Below are positions 1-9,156 of a DNA stretch of 64,000 nucleotides, piece by piece (position 1 is the first letter of the stretch; each line of letters opens with the position of its first letter). This DNA is from Bathynomus jamesi (taxonomy: Eukaryota; Arthropoda; Malacostraca; Isopoda; Cirolanidae): positions 1-64,000 of the forward strand of contig JAJOZX010005632.1 of NCBI GenBank assembly GCA_023014485.1, given 5' to 3'. Below the pieces are notes generated by a model. It saw only the letters and a program-made list of their open reading frames with translations. It had not been told where the DNA came from and did no database searches. The position numbers were made by a program, and so were the translations under genes.

Positions 1-90
1 ACTTCGGAAACGATCACAAGAACTTGCAGTCCCCATGTCCACAATGAGAGATCACATCACAAAAGATCTCGGCATGAAATCTACCGCTCA
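1..90 (+). pseudogene. Tc1/mariner-type transposase fragment (HTH region)
   Basis: Frame 2 reads RSQELAVPMSTMRDHI followed by DLGMKS. This is the pattern of the second helix-turn-helix of mariner/Tc1 transposases, just before the catalytic domain. The fragment is cut off by the window edge and loses similarity after about position 90, where LINE copy A begins shortly downstream. In a complete element this part would bind the terminal repeats. No catalytic residues are present. The assignment rests on a short stretch. Confidence 0.45.
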
Positions 91-149
91 TACCGCTCAT
101 ACTGTAATTAAAGTAATTGTTGCTAAGTTACTTTTTTCTTAAATTACAC

Positions 150-1443
150 CTACCACATATAATACCACCAATCTTTTACCGTTAGGTGGGGCAATGTACT
201 ATCCGATGTTTTGCTCCTCTTGCGGGGTGAGACAGGCTCCTTGCTCTCCCATATGCTGTTTAATGTGTATATTGGTGGATTAATTGCTTCACTTAATGAG
301 GCAACAGTTGGATGTTGTATAGATAACACAAGGATAAGCAATTTAGTTTATGCCGATGATATGGTGTTAATAAGTTTCCTCTGTTAAAGGTCTGGATCGG
401 CTACTAAAAGTCTGCGAAGTGTATTCGCAGAAACATGATATTCTTTTTAATGTTACAAAAACTAAGGTTATGCAATTTCATCCTAAAAGCTGTCATCAGC
501 CAGCTGATATTAGGTTTAAAATGAAAGGTGAAGTAATTGAGGAAGTACAAGAGTTTAAGTATTTTGGTCAAACTATCACCAGCTCCTTGGGTGATGACTC
601 AGATAGAAGAAAACAATCTCGAAGCCTTTGTGCTAAAGCGAATATGACTATAAGGAACTTTCGGTTCTGTAAATGAAGCTAAAGACACTCTCTTTCATAC
701 TTTCTGCAGTAATATATACGGACAGCAACTCTGGTGAATTATAAAAGAGATTCTGGCAGAACGCTAAATTTGCTGTACACAGGTCTTTTAGACTTACATA
801 AATTACCCCCGAGATGCTCAGCTTCGCAAATGTTTGCTACCCACAATGTCCCGAGCTTCCCGGAGGTAACAAGACGTGCTCAATACAGTCTAATGCAAAG
901 AATTAAAAAATCAACCAACATGATTATCAAAGCTATCCATGAGTCCTGCCGTTTATCCTCTAAGCCATGGGTTTCCCAAACTTTTACCACCAAGGACCCC
1001 TAAATATTAATTCCGTACGGACATAGACCCCCCACAAAAAAATTATGAATTCAGTTACAAACTATAGTATATTTCATAAACATAGATAGCTTTTAAATTA
1101 ATGTAAAATTAAACATTCTACGCTCATTAAACCAGTTTAATAAACACTTATCGAATGTCTAGTGTGAAATGGAAATTTATTTTAATATAGTTAATGTTAC
1201 TATTTTTCCAAAAGCTTAGAGACCCTATGGAAGCTTCCTACAGAGCACTTTGGGAATCCCTGCAGTCTAAGCTATGGAATTCTTGGTACGGAAATGTCTG
1301 TCTGTAGCTCCACTTAACCCCGACATTACTGTATTATTTCTAATCACTTTAATATTTCTATCGTTAGTATGTGAACTATCATTGTATTAATAATATTTGT
1401 CATATTGACTATAGTCTGCCAATAAACCTTTTCATTTTCATTT
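150..1443 (+). pseudogene. LINE copy A, reverse transcriptase to 3' end
   Basis: This is a 5'-truncated non-LTR retrotransposon. The reverse transcriptase can be followed from LLSPLLFNVYIDGL-like sequence (about 250-300) through NLVYADDMVLIS (about 338-375), which carries the YADD catalytic box. Frames then shift through YSQKHDILFNVTKTKVMQFH and a C-terminal region near 734-1000. At least three frameshifts break the reading. The 3' end is AATAAACC followed by a TTTTCA-type repeat (1425-1446). Copies B (29165-30557) and C (59779-60105) share the same 3' end and tail. A hAT MITE at 966-1265 splits it. The clade is not certain. Confidence 0.75.
966..1265. mobile_element. hAT-type MITE in LINE copy A
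   Basis: The insert begins CATGGGTTTCCCAAAC and ends in the inverse of CAGGGATTCCCAAA. This is the common hAT end class related to CAGTGGTTCCCAAAC, also seen at 38566. It is flanked by ctctaagc (958-965) and tctaagc (1266-1272), and LINE copy B has an uninterrupted ttcttagc at the same place. There is no coding capacity. The right boundary is uncertain by about 3 bases. Confidence 0.65.
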
Positions 1444-1531
1444 CATAAATACAATTAATCACACAAAAATAAAATTGGTATTACAATATGTACATTTTGT
1501 AGGGGTGACGGAACTTTTCGACACCCTGTGC

Positions 1532-1582
1532 ATATATTATATATATATATATATATATTATATATTATATACACAGTATATA
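1532..1582. repeat. (TA)n microsatellite
   Basis: An imperfect TA array immediately left of the TIR element at 1583. A second TA run at 1844-1862 lies on its other side. Confidence 0.9.
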
Positions 1583-1843
1583 TGAGGCGTCGCGAGTACG
1601 AGGGGCAAATTCGCCAAACCAGTTTCGAGATAAATGCGTTTAAACTTTGTGACTATTGTGTACACGAGGGGCACATAGCGCAAATACACCGCACTGAAAA
1701 TAACTACATTTTGAGTGTACGAGGAAGGTAATTGGCTTATACCAAGTTGTCTGTGGATGGGGTAGGGTTGAACTATTCATTCGTGGAACAATCGCAAAAT
1801 CACCAATGTGGTGAGTTCGCCCCTCGTACTAGCAGCGCCTCAA
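1583..1843. mobile_element. Small TIR MITE (GAGGCG ends)
   Basis: The left end TGAGGCGTCGCGAGTACGAG and the right end read in reverse, TTGAGGCGCTGCTAGTACGA, form imperfect inverted repeats of about 32 bp that continue with GGGGC. The 261-bp unit sits between TA arrays, consistent with insertion at TA. It has no transposase coding, and no second copy is evident here. The superfamily (Tc1/mariner-like) is inferred from the TA context only. Confidence 0.6.
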
Positions 1844-1857
1844 TATATATATATATA

Positions 1858-2560
1858 TATATACCTTTCAAATGTTCCGTGCAATGATTCCTCATTTCAC
1901 GAAGGTCAAGCTTGTCGCCCCTCCTCTGGAGTTGGCCTGGTGAAGTAGAGAGTTGGTTTCTTGTACTCTCCCCTCACATAGCCAGGTACGCCCCGGCTCA
2001 TCGGGATTGTTCTGCCAGGCGTCTAATCTTCTTTTGAAAATGTCCACCGCAACACCACTAAGGAAATTATATATCCATTTTCATACTTTTCCTGTTATTC
2101 CATATATTTCAGTTTATGTGCTATGATTTTATGGTCACACTTGTCGAACGCTTTGGCAAGTCTGTGTATATTACATCATAGTTTTCATTACTTTTAAGTG
2201 GCATCATAATGTTGTTGTAGTGTGTGTTCCATTAGTTGTGAAAGGCATACTCTGCCCAACCGGAATTCATGTTGGTTATCATTTAACTTTTTCTGAGTTT
2301 CCAAAAGTCGTAGATTTTTTCCTCTAACTATTCTTTCAAATATTTTAGTGAGATGAGATGTAAGCGACACTGGCTTATAGTTTTTGGCCTCGGATCGATC
2401 TCCTTTATAAGTTTATATACTGGGACTATGCTCGCTCTCTTCAGGATACCGGTACTTCTCCCGTGTCTAGTGATCGTCTCCATGTCCAGTATAGGGGCTC
2501 AGCGATTGCATTTTTGCAGTTTTTGATCAGTGTGGCATTGATGCTGGTTTTTCCTGTTTA
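1858..2560 (-). pseudogene. CR1-like LINE, internally deleted
   Basis: Read on the minus strand, the segment starts with reverse transcriptase blocks: PRPKNYKPVSLTSHLTKIFE near 2380, then NDNQHEFRLGR, then YTDLPKAFDKCDHKII near 2130. It then jumps directly to the extreme C-terminus (VDIFKRRLDAWQNN, near 2045) and the 3' tail, so the catalytic YxDD region is deleted. The tail contains AAGCTTGACCTTCGT and ends AAAGGTATATAT, merging into a TA array. The C-terminus matches the LINE end at 22756-23440. Frameshifts are frequent. Confidence 0.75.
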
Positions 2561-2580
2561 CCTGTCGCGTTCCTTTGATG

Positions 2581-2600
2581 GTATATATATATACATACAG

Positions 2601-2656
<56 letters not shown>

Positions 2657-2668
2657 ATATATATAAAT
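2581..2668. repeat. (TA)n microsatellite
   Basis: TA-rich array of about 85 bp with short TG and CA interruptions. Bases 2669-2930 hold AT-rich sequence in which I recognise nothing. Confidence 0.9.
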
Positions 2669-2927
2669 ATAGTAGTGCATAGACGAACTACGTATGTATG
2701 TACATATATAGATTTATAGGACAATTTCTCTTTGGAACGAAGTCTATTGAGAGTTGCTACAAAAATGTATTGATTTCACAATGACATCAAAGCTACTTTA
2801 ACTATATTAATTTGGATTATAGATTTTTGTAATATTATATCATAAAGAATACCTGAACAAAAGAATATCAGGTATTATTCAGTTTTAAATGAATAGCGCA
2901 TTTTGCACGACGTAAGTTAGTATACAC

Positions 2928-2966
<39 letters not shown>

Positions 2967-2972
<6 letters not shown>

Positions 2973-3176
2973 AAAATCACAGAATAACACGTGATCTTAT
3001 TAATAAGCAAACAACCACAGGGAAAAGGAAACACGAAGTCCGAGCGCTTTCGTGATATATTCACATTATCAAGGAGAAACAGAAAATAGCCTATTTTCTG
3101 TTTCTCCTTGATAATGTGAATATATCACGAAAGCGCTCGGACTTCGTGTTTCCTTTTCCCTGTGGTTGTTTGCTTA
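2967..3176. mobile_element. Penelope-like (family P1) inverted-repeat unit
   Basis: The stretch is a near-perfect palindrome. Positions 3007-3087 run AAGCAAACAACCACAGGGAA to the centre, and 3093-3176 are the inverse. Each arm contains CACGAAAGCGCTCGGAC and a partner hairpin strand. An extension at 2967-3006 (AACACGTGATCTTATTAATA) matches the left end of the element at 21771. The CTGAAGA element of other P1 copies is CTTGATAA here, so this copy has lost the canonical core. Assignment to Penelope-like elements is by motif arrangement, not by coding sequence. Confidence 0.6.
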
Positions 3177-3212
3177 TATATATATATATATATACACACC
3201 ACACACACACAT

Positions 3213-3258
<46 letters not shown>

Positions 3259-3275
3259 CACACACACACACACAC

Positions 3276-3312
<37 letters not shown>

Positions 3313-3340
3313 ATACACACACACACACACAGTATATAAT
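3174..3340. repeat. Compound (TA)n/(CA)n/(TG)n microsatellite
   Basis: Alternating TA, CA and GT arrays about 165 bp long, following the P1 palindrome. Apparent ORFs here are low-complexity IYIYI/THTHT artefacts. Confidence 0.9.
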
Positions 3341-3341
3341 T

Positions 3342-3908
3342 ATCTACTATATAAAGCAAGTTGTGTGTCTGTCTGTCTGTAAAAGAACTCAGCCATGAAA
3401 ATTTTGAGCTTCACATTGTGTCAAGGTTTGTGAAACTTAAGATTTTCATGACTATAGTTTTATTAACCAAATAATTGAACCCCCCAATAATTGGGGGGGC
3501 CTGCAATCCCCCAATTACTAGGGGCTCAATTATTTAGTCAATAAAACTACAGTATAGTCATGAAAATCTTAAGCTTCAAGAATCTTGACACAATGTGAAG
3601 CTCAAGATTTTCATGGCTGCGTTCTTTTCTAGCAGGTCCCCCAATTACTTATGCGTAAAAGCGCACTACAGCTTAAAATAAAATCTACGAGAGACCCGTG
3701 GTCAAAAAGCTGCGAAGAGATGTCAAGATGCAGCACTTCATTCATCTTTAAGGCTTCGTGAAACTCGTGAAGAAACCTTAATAAGAAAAGAAAATGATGA
3801 AAAAACCCACACCGGCAAATGTCTAATTAAAACGTCTGATGAAGCTGAAATTAGGCGAGAAAAAAATAGAATTTTGAAATTCATCTATTGGGATGAAAGA
3901 AACTGTTA
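3342..3908 (+). mobile_element. Helitron-like 5' region (tentative)
   Basis: Begins TCTACTATATAAAGCAAG followed by a TGTCTGTCTGTC run, a type of start I associate with invertebrate Helitrons. From about 3690 a frame reads KAAKRCQDAALHSSLRLRET and later DEAEIRREKNR. This resembles the Arg/Glu-rich repeats upstream of Helitron helicase proteins. No Rep or helicase motif survives. A fold-back at 3381-3628 lies inside. The LINE starting near 3925 follows. Confidence is low because the diagnostic 3' hairpin plus CTRR end is not seen. Confidence 0.3.
3381..3628. repeat. Fold-back palindrome with C-rich loop
   Basis: The left arm from 3381 (AAAAGAACTCAGCCATGAAA) is repeated inverted up to 3628. The arms are about 115 bp with scattered mismatches. 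The apex contains runs of C and G (cccccc, ggggggg), so the loop is GC-rich whereas the arms are AT-rich. Confidence 0.8.
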
Positions 3909-3924
3909 AAAGAAGAACGGGGGA

Positions 3925-4477
3925 TAGAGAGACTAGAATCTGACAAAACTATTCAATGTACTGTAATTCTTAATACTTACAATATCCCAGAACAGTGGAA
4001 CAATATGAAAATAATATCAATTTACAAAAGTGATGATAGAGTGGACATAGGTAATAGGAGTTAAGTATAGTTAGTACAATTTTTGAGAGCGTTAGACTAA
4101 ATAAGAAGAGAAGTGACTGGAATCGGGGATTAAGTATGTACCAATGTGGAGGAATAGAAGGGAAATCAACAATAGACCACATATTAACGTTGAATGCAAT
4201 AATTGAATGTAATAAATATTTAGGTAACAATACATATGTTTGGTTTGGGGATGCTGTAAAATGTTTTGACAAGCTATAGTTGAGGGACTGCATCAAAGAA
4301 GCATCAAAAGTTGTAGGCCCAGAAGAAACACTACTAATATACAACTTAAACAAAAATGGCACAATACAAATAAAAACACCTTTAGGTGAAACAAGACCAA
4401 GAAATATAGAAGAGGTAGTCAAACAAGACACGTCTCCGGGACCCAGACTGTGCTCAGTGGACACAGATATAGTAAAT
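3925..4477 (+). pseudogene. Nested LINE, segment 1 (RT N-terminal half)
   Basis: Frames read IPEQWNNMKIISIYKSDD, then YQCGGIEGKSTIDHILTLNA, then YVWFGDAVKCFDKL (stop) RDCI, then VKQDTSPGPRLCSVDTD. These are reverse transcriptase blocks 1-4 of a non-LTR element. The FGDAVKCFDK block holds the first catalytic Asp. A frameshift near 4060 and an amber codon near 4279 break it. The segment ends at a 7-bp duplication (agtaaat, 4471-4477), where an RTE-like LINE end inserted. Removing that insert joins VDTDIVN to NMVKCLTS in frame. Confidence 0.75.
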
Positions 4478-4915
4478 TTACTTCTTCTGCAGCATTATTA
4501 GTCCCATTATATGGGGTCGCTGTTGCGGATACTTCTCCTCCACTCCGCCCTATCCTGCGCCATCTCTTCCATCAGGTTTTTATCGCTCATGTCCATCCTG
4601 ATGCGATCCTTCCACCTCATCCTTGGTCTTCCTCTCTTCCTCCTCCCGGGCACTTCCATAGATAACACCCTCCTCCCAACGTAGTTCTCGTCTCTTCTCA
4701 TTACATGCCCATACCATGCCATTCTTCTCTTGAGCCGTCTTTGAAATTCCCGTACCTTTCACCACCCCACTGACTCTGTCGTTCCTTATCCTGTCTCTTC
4801 TAGCTACACCCCTCGATATTGTCCGCATGTCATCCTCTGGTTTTGGCAATAAATTTTACGGCCGGATGCCCTTCCCGACGCCAACCCTAATATAACCCTA
4901 ATAATACACAGAGAG
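4478..4915 (-). mobile_element. RTE-like LINE 3' end inserted in the nested LINE
   Basis: The minus strand encodes [20 protein letters not shown] and later [14 protein letters not shown] and [18 protein letters not shown], then stops at 4507. This is the typical C-terminus of RTE-type and related LINE polymerases. Upstream, the minus strand reads GGCGTCGGGAAGGGCATCCG, a motif that recurs in such retroposons. The insert is bounded by agtaaat at 4471-4477 and 4916-4922. One frameshift separates the two coding pieces. It is 5'-truncated. Confidence 0.75.
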
Positions 4916-5482
4916 AGTAAATAATATGGTTAAATGCCTGACAAGTATAAGGGAAATAGAAATTCAATCATGTATATTTATGGATGATATAATGCAGGCA
5001 TCAAATAACTTAGGACTAATAGAAAAAGCAATTAGTAATTGTAGATCAATGGAAATACTAAAAAAATATTTACATTTAATAATAAAAAAGAGAAATCAGC
5101 AGTAATGGCAGTAAATGTGATGAGAAGAAAAGTTCCTGAAATGAGAACAATTAACAAAGTGAAAATGGGAAGTACAGAACAAGTGCAAGAATACAAGTAT
5201 ATGGGACAATGGTTCAATAGCAGAGGTGATCACCAAACACATATAGAAAAGAAGAAAAGTAAGATAAATTTCGTGATAGCAGATCTAAAGAGATATGGTG
5301 ATCCAGCTACAGTGGGTCATTGGTCAATGAAGGTGAAAATAAAATTGTATGAAACCATAATAGTACCTACACTATTTTATAGAATGGAAACATGGACGAG
5401 AACAAGGACAAAGGATATTGAAGAAGTGGAACAAATGCAGGGAAGAATTCTAAAGGAAATAACAGGAATGAAATGTAGTACC
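4916..5482 (+). pseudogene. Nested LINE, segment 2 (RT catalytic box and thumb)
   Basis: Continues segment 1 with CIFMDDIMQASNN (about 4970-5010), where the catalytic box is FMDD. After a frameshift near 5075 come 143 codons from 5105, including VQEYKYMGQWFNSRGDHQTH and LYETIIVPTLFYRMETWT. The segment stops at the hAT insertion whose 8-bp duplication gtagtacc lies at 5475-5482 and 6278-6285. Confidence 0.75.
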
Positions 5483-6277
5483 CAGTGGTGGGCACCGTTA
5501 ACCAAAAAGTTAACTTCGATAACGATAATCCGTTAACCCCAATTTTTAACTCCGATAACGATAATCCGATAATTGTACTACAAAGTTAACGGAAGTTAAC
5601 GATAATCCGTTAACGATAACTATTTCTTTACTAACATTTAAAAAAATCAAGGAAAAAAGCTTTAAAACCCATAGAAAATGTTTATTTATGCAAAATCCAA
5701 GAATAAATAGGTATTTAACTGTATTTTTATCAAGTTTTGCAACTTTTTTGCTTAATAACTTTTTTTTTTATTTTTAATAAAAAATGTACTGATTACATGT
5801 TTTGAAACCCTTGTAACCACTAACCATTAACTAAATTTTAATTTACCAGGGAATTATTATGGCGGGAACTGAAAGGTAAAATTAAATTTTAGGCACATTT
5901 ATTAAAGACTATGACACAATGTGCTGGTTGCCCTTCAGAAAGACCAACTTCTCAAAGTTAGGCCCAACTGCCAGTCTTGACCTCTTGGGCCTCAGGATGT
6001 CCTTGCCGAGAGAGAAGAGCCGTTCCACTGCGGCAGAGGACGGAATTGGCAGACTGAAGTTATGGCGGTTTGAATTCATTCGCGGAGCGGTGATCTTCGT
6101 GAATGACTCCTCGCAGTTAACGTGTTAACGGACTTTAACAGACTAAATATCGAGTTATCGGAAGTTAACTGGTCCGATAACGATAAATGGAAATTAACTT
6201 CCGTTAATAGTCCGTTAAAAAAAAGTTAACTTCGTTAATTAACTGTTATCGGATTAACGCTTTAGTGCCCAACACTG
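5483..6277. mobile_element. hAT element with 8-bp target duplication
   Basis: The 795-bp insert starts CAGTGGTGGGCACCGTTAAC and ends GTGCCCAACACTG, with an exact gtagtacc duplication. Subterminal zones (5500-5630 and 6115-6255) are packed with TTAACGATAA-type repeats, likely transposase-binding sequence. The interior keeps only a C-terminal transposase fragment on the minus strand, so it is non-autonomous. It landed in segment 2/3 of the LINE. Confidence 0.85.
5915..6125 (-). pseudogene. hAT transposase C-terminal dimerisation domain fragment
   Basis: Minus-strand reading gives PSSAAVERLFSLGKDILRPK, then LVFLKGNQHIVS and a stop near 5917. This is the conserved hATC dimerisation motif at the end of hAT transposases. 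The catalytic Asp residues and the BED finger are missing. It lies inside the hAT insert at 5483-6277 and probably derives from its autonomous parent. Confidence 0.75.
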
Positions 6278-6362
6278 GTAGTACCCCATACTGGGGATTA
6301 TTAGCTGAATTAGGAGTGTGGGCAGTCAAAGAAAAAATTGGATACAAGAAGATAATGTTAAT
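6278..6362 (+). pseudogene. Nested LINE, segment 3
   Basis: An 85-bp piece of the LINE ORF. Joined across the hAT it reads KCSTPYWGLLAELGVWAVKE and continues to KIMLM across the next insertion. It is bounded by the two hAT duplications, gtagtacc on the left and atgttaat/atgctaat on the right. It shows that both hATs landed in the same LINE copy. Confidence 0.75.
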
Positions 6363-6837
6363 CATGGGCGTCGATTGCGGGGGGGGACGCAGGGGACATG
6401 TCTCCCCCCACTTTTTACAAAGGGGGGGGACAACCTACCAGTTGTCCACTCCACTTTCGTGGATGAATTGCTATAAATGCTAACTATTAATGGCACCTAA
6501 TAAGACGTTATATGTCGTATTATATGTATATGCAAATGTATCATAATAGTAATGTTATAAATTATTGTCATGAACAACAGTGTATATTTATCATGGAATT
6601 TAGCAGTCAATTTGCATTTTAATAATTGCACGTAGCATTTGTGTGTTCTTGGTCATTAAGTACGCGAAATGGAAATATGTTAAATAAACGGTTTTGTTAC
6701 GTATCATTTTCAATATGAAAGTGTGATCAAAGTACAGTTTATTTGTTTTATATTTCACGAACATATTTTGTTATCAGTTTATGTACATTGACCTCTCTTG
6801 TCTACAGGTAATAAAAGATTTATTTCGGTTAAACATA

Positions 6838-8104
6838 CAGGGGTTAGACAAAATAATATGAACACCCGCCGATTTCACCGGTTATCTTTACGGACTGCTC
6901 AGACACAAAGTAAACGGTCAAATGACTGGCAAACCTAATTAAATGCGTAACAGAGAGTGTATACGTCATGTTATAACCCTCACGTTGTTTTTACAGGTCT
7001 GAGTGAATTATGAATTAGCAGTTATGAAAGACTGTCAGACTTCCAAAGAGGGCAAATTGTCGGAGCGCGGATGGCTGGTGCATCGGTGACGAAAACCGCT
7101 CAGATGTTCAATGTATCCAGAGGAACTGTCTCTATGGTCATGTCTGCATACCAAAACCATGGAAAGACAAGCACCGACAAATGCAATAGTGGACGCAAGA
7201 AGAAGCTGTGTGATCGAGACCGCCGGGTGCTAAAGCGCATTGTGACAAAGAACCATAAGACCACAGCTCCAAAAGTGACTGCAGAGCTTAACTAGCATCT
7301 TGCAAGCCCGGTATCGACCAGAACTGTACGTCGCGAGCTCCATGGAGCTGGATACCATGGGAGGGCTGCAATTGCCAAACCCTTCCTTTCGCACATCAAC
7401 ATTGAGCGGCGCAGAAAATGGTGTAATGACCATAAGAATTGGTCAATGGACCGGTGGAAGAATGTAGTCTACTCCGACGAATCCTCCTTTACGCTATTTC
7501 CATGTTCCGGTCGAGTTTACTCTGGAGACAGCCTAAAGATGCTTATGACTCCGACTGCCTGATCCCAACCGTTAAGCATGGAGGCGGATCTGTGATGGTT
7601 TGGGCAGCAATATCGTGGAATATTCTTGGCCCAGCTGTAGTACTGCATGGTAGGGTTAACGCCCAGGTCTATCTGTCAATATTGGCTGATCAGGTCCATC
7701 CCATGGTCCAAACGCTGTTTCCCAATGGCGGCGCCGTCTTCCAGGATGATAATGCACCAATCCACACCGCTGGGGTCGTTAAAAACTGGTTTGAAGAGCA
7801 TGTTAGTGAAGTAGAACGCTTGGATTGGCCTCCACAATCCCCGGATCTTAACATTATCGAGCATCTGTGGTGTCAGTTGGAGCAGCAGGTCAGAAGCCGA
7901 TTCCCACCGCCGGCGTCTTTGGAGGAACTGGAGCAGGGTTTGCTCGAAGAATGGTTCAGGATTCCTCTAGCCACTGTCCAAAAGCTGTATGAATCAATTC
8001 CCCGACGCATTGCAGCTGTTATTGCCGCTAAAGGAGGACCAACTCCATATTAAGAATAAAAACCGCCATTTATCAAGGTGTTCATATATTTTGTCTAACC
8101 CCTG
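6838..8104 (+). mobile_element. Tc1-type transposon (DD36E spacing)
   Basis: Inverted repeats begin CAGGGGTTAGACAAAATAAT and continue ATGAACACC. The right end mirrors this and both are flanked by TA. It is nested in the hAT at 6363-8387. The transposase inside is nearly full length but broken. It is the youngest layer of the 3.9-8.9 kb stack. Confidence 0.9.
7023..8053 (+). pseudogene. Tc1-family transposase, one stop and one frameshift
   Basis: Reading from about 7023 gives [20 protein letters not shown], a helix-turn-helix region ([20 protein letters not shown]), and a second one through TVRRELHGAGYHGRAAIAK. The catalytic core follows. First Asp is in YSDESSF (about 7469), second in FQDDNAPIH (about 7740), Glu in SPDLNIIEHLW (about 7860). 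Thirty-six residues separate the second Asp from the Glu, matching the DD36E (Incomer-like) group. An amber codon at 7292-7294 replaces the Gln in LNQHL, and a frameshift lies between about 7510 and 7530. The end GGPTPY is typical of the family. Confidence 0.9.
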
Positions 8105-8387
8105 TATGTGTGTGATATTATGTTACATGAAAGGTTAAATATTATTAATAGTTTGTATTGCGTTTTTTATTTCTGCAAAACAAATGTTTAAATGAAGAAA
8201 GACATAAAATGATTAAATACAATTGAGTTTTTTTCAACATGCTGAGAAAAATACAAAAAACCGGGTAAATGGCAAATTACGACATTGATATATTACACGC
8301 AACAAAGCTACTCAGAAGAGTATTGTTTGATTCGCTGTTTGAAGGCGAAGTGTCCCCCCAACTATTTTAGAGCAATCGACGCCCCTG

Positions 8388-8921
8388 ATGCTAATGAACA
8401 ACATATTAAACTCATATGAGGATAGATTAATTAAAATTATAACCGAAGATCAGTTGAAAAATCCATACCCAGGATGTTGGGCAGAGGAAGTTGCAGAAAT
8501 TTGTAAATTATATAAAATAACATTAGAGGATTTGAAAATAATGAAAAAAAGTGAATTAAAGAAAAATGTACGACAAAAAAATAATGAATATTTATGGGAA
8601 GAACTAAAAAAATGGAAAACTAAAATAAAAAAACTAAGATTCATTAATGAATTTAAAAGAAAATCATATATTGAAAATATGAAAGAAAAGGTTTTGAAGA
8701 TTATAGTGGAAATCCGATTAAATATGGTAGAGGTGAACGAAAACTATAAAGAAAAATATAAGGACATAAAGTGTGAAGTATGCAGGAGAAAGAGTGATAC
8801 GACAGAACACTCGTTTCATTGTGAAAAACTAAGAAACATAGTGGGGGAGATGATGGGAGTAGAGAATATAAAAAAAAACAGAAAGTATAAAAAATTATAC
8901 TGTAAAAATAATGGAAATTAG
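8388..8921 (+). pseudogene. Nested LINE, segment 4 (C-terminus with zinc knuckle)
   Basis: An open frame of about 177 codons, Lys-rich, ending in CEVCRRKSDTTEHSFHC. This is a CxxC..HxxxxC knuckle typical of the C-terminus of some LINE polymerases. It continues segment 3 across the hAT insertion (KIMLM-NNILNSYED). The 3' untranslated part (8922-9030) has a short ctggaacctggaacctggaacc repeat that may mark the LINE tail. This reading frame is the best preserved part of the element. Confidence 0.75.
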
Positions 8922-9156
8922 AAGAAGACTCTGTTGACAGTAAAGATTTAACACCGGAAACGTGTGCTGATCCGCAGGATCAAGTGAGCAATTTCTGGAA
9001 CCTGGAACCTGGAACCTGTGAGAATGGAAGAGACTGATGAAGAGAGAGCTTTGAGGAAAGAAAAAGATAAAAATAGTAATTTTCTTAATGGCTAAAATGA
9101 AAGTTGCGTTACATTAAAATATGCATAAAACTACTTTGAAATTACTTAAAAATATC

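Larger units (their letters stand above)
6363..8387. mobile_element. Second hAT-like element, carrying a Tc1 element
   Basis: The ends are CATGGGCGTCGATTGC and the inverse of CAGGGGCGTCGATTGC, with duplication atgttaat (6355-6362) and atgctaat (8388-8395), one mismatch. Just inside each end are G-runs (tgcgggggggg; gtgtccccccaac). I find no transposase of its own; flanks 6420-6837 and 8105-8340 are AT-rich and featureless. A 1267-bp Tc1 element occupies the middle. Confidence 0.7.

Noticed and set aside
3091..3398. Several ORFs of 60-90 codons on both strands
   Set aside because: They read through TA/CA/TG microsatellites and give IYIY/THTH/CVCV peptides; the same applies to TA-array ORFs near 2463, 20706, 43486, 59427 and 59986.
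7230..7433. Minus-strand ORF in the Tc1 element
   Set aside because: Antisense to the transposase, which is recognisable on the plus strand.
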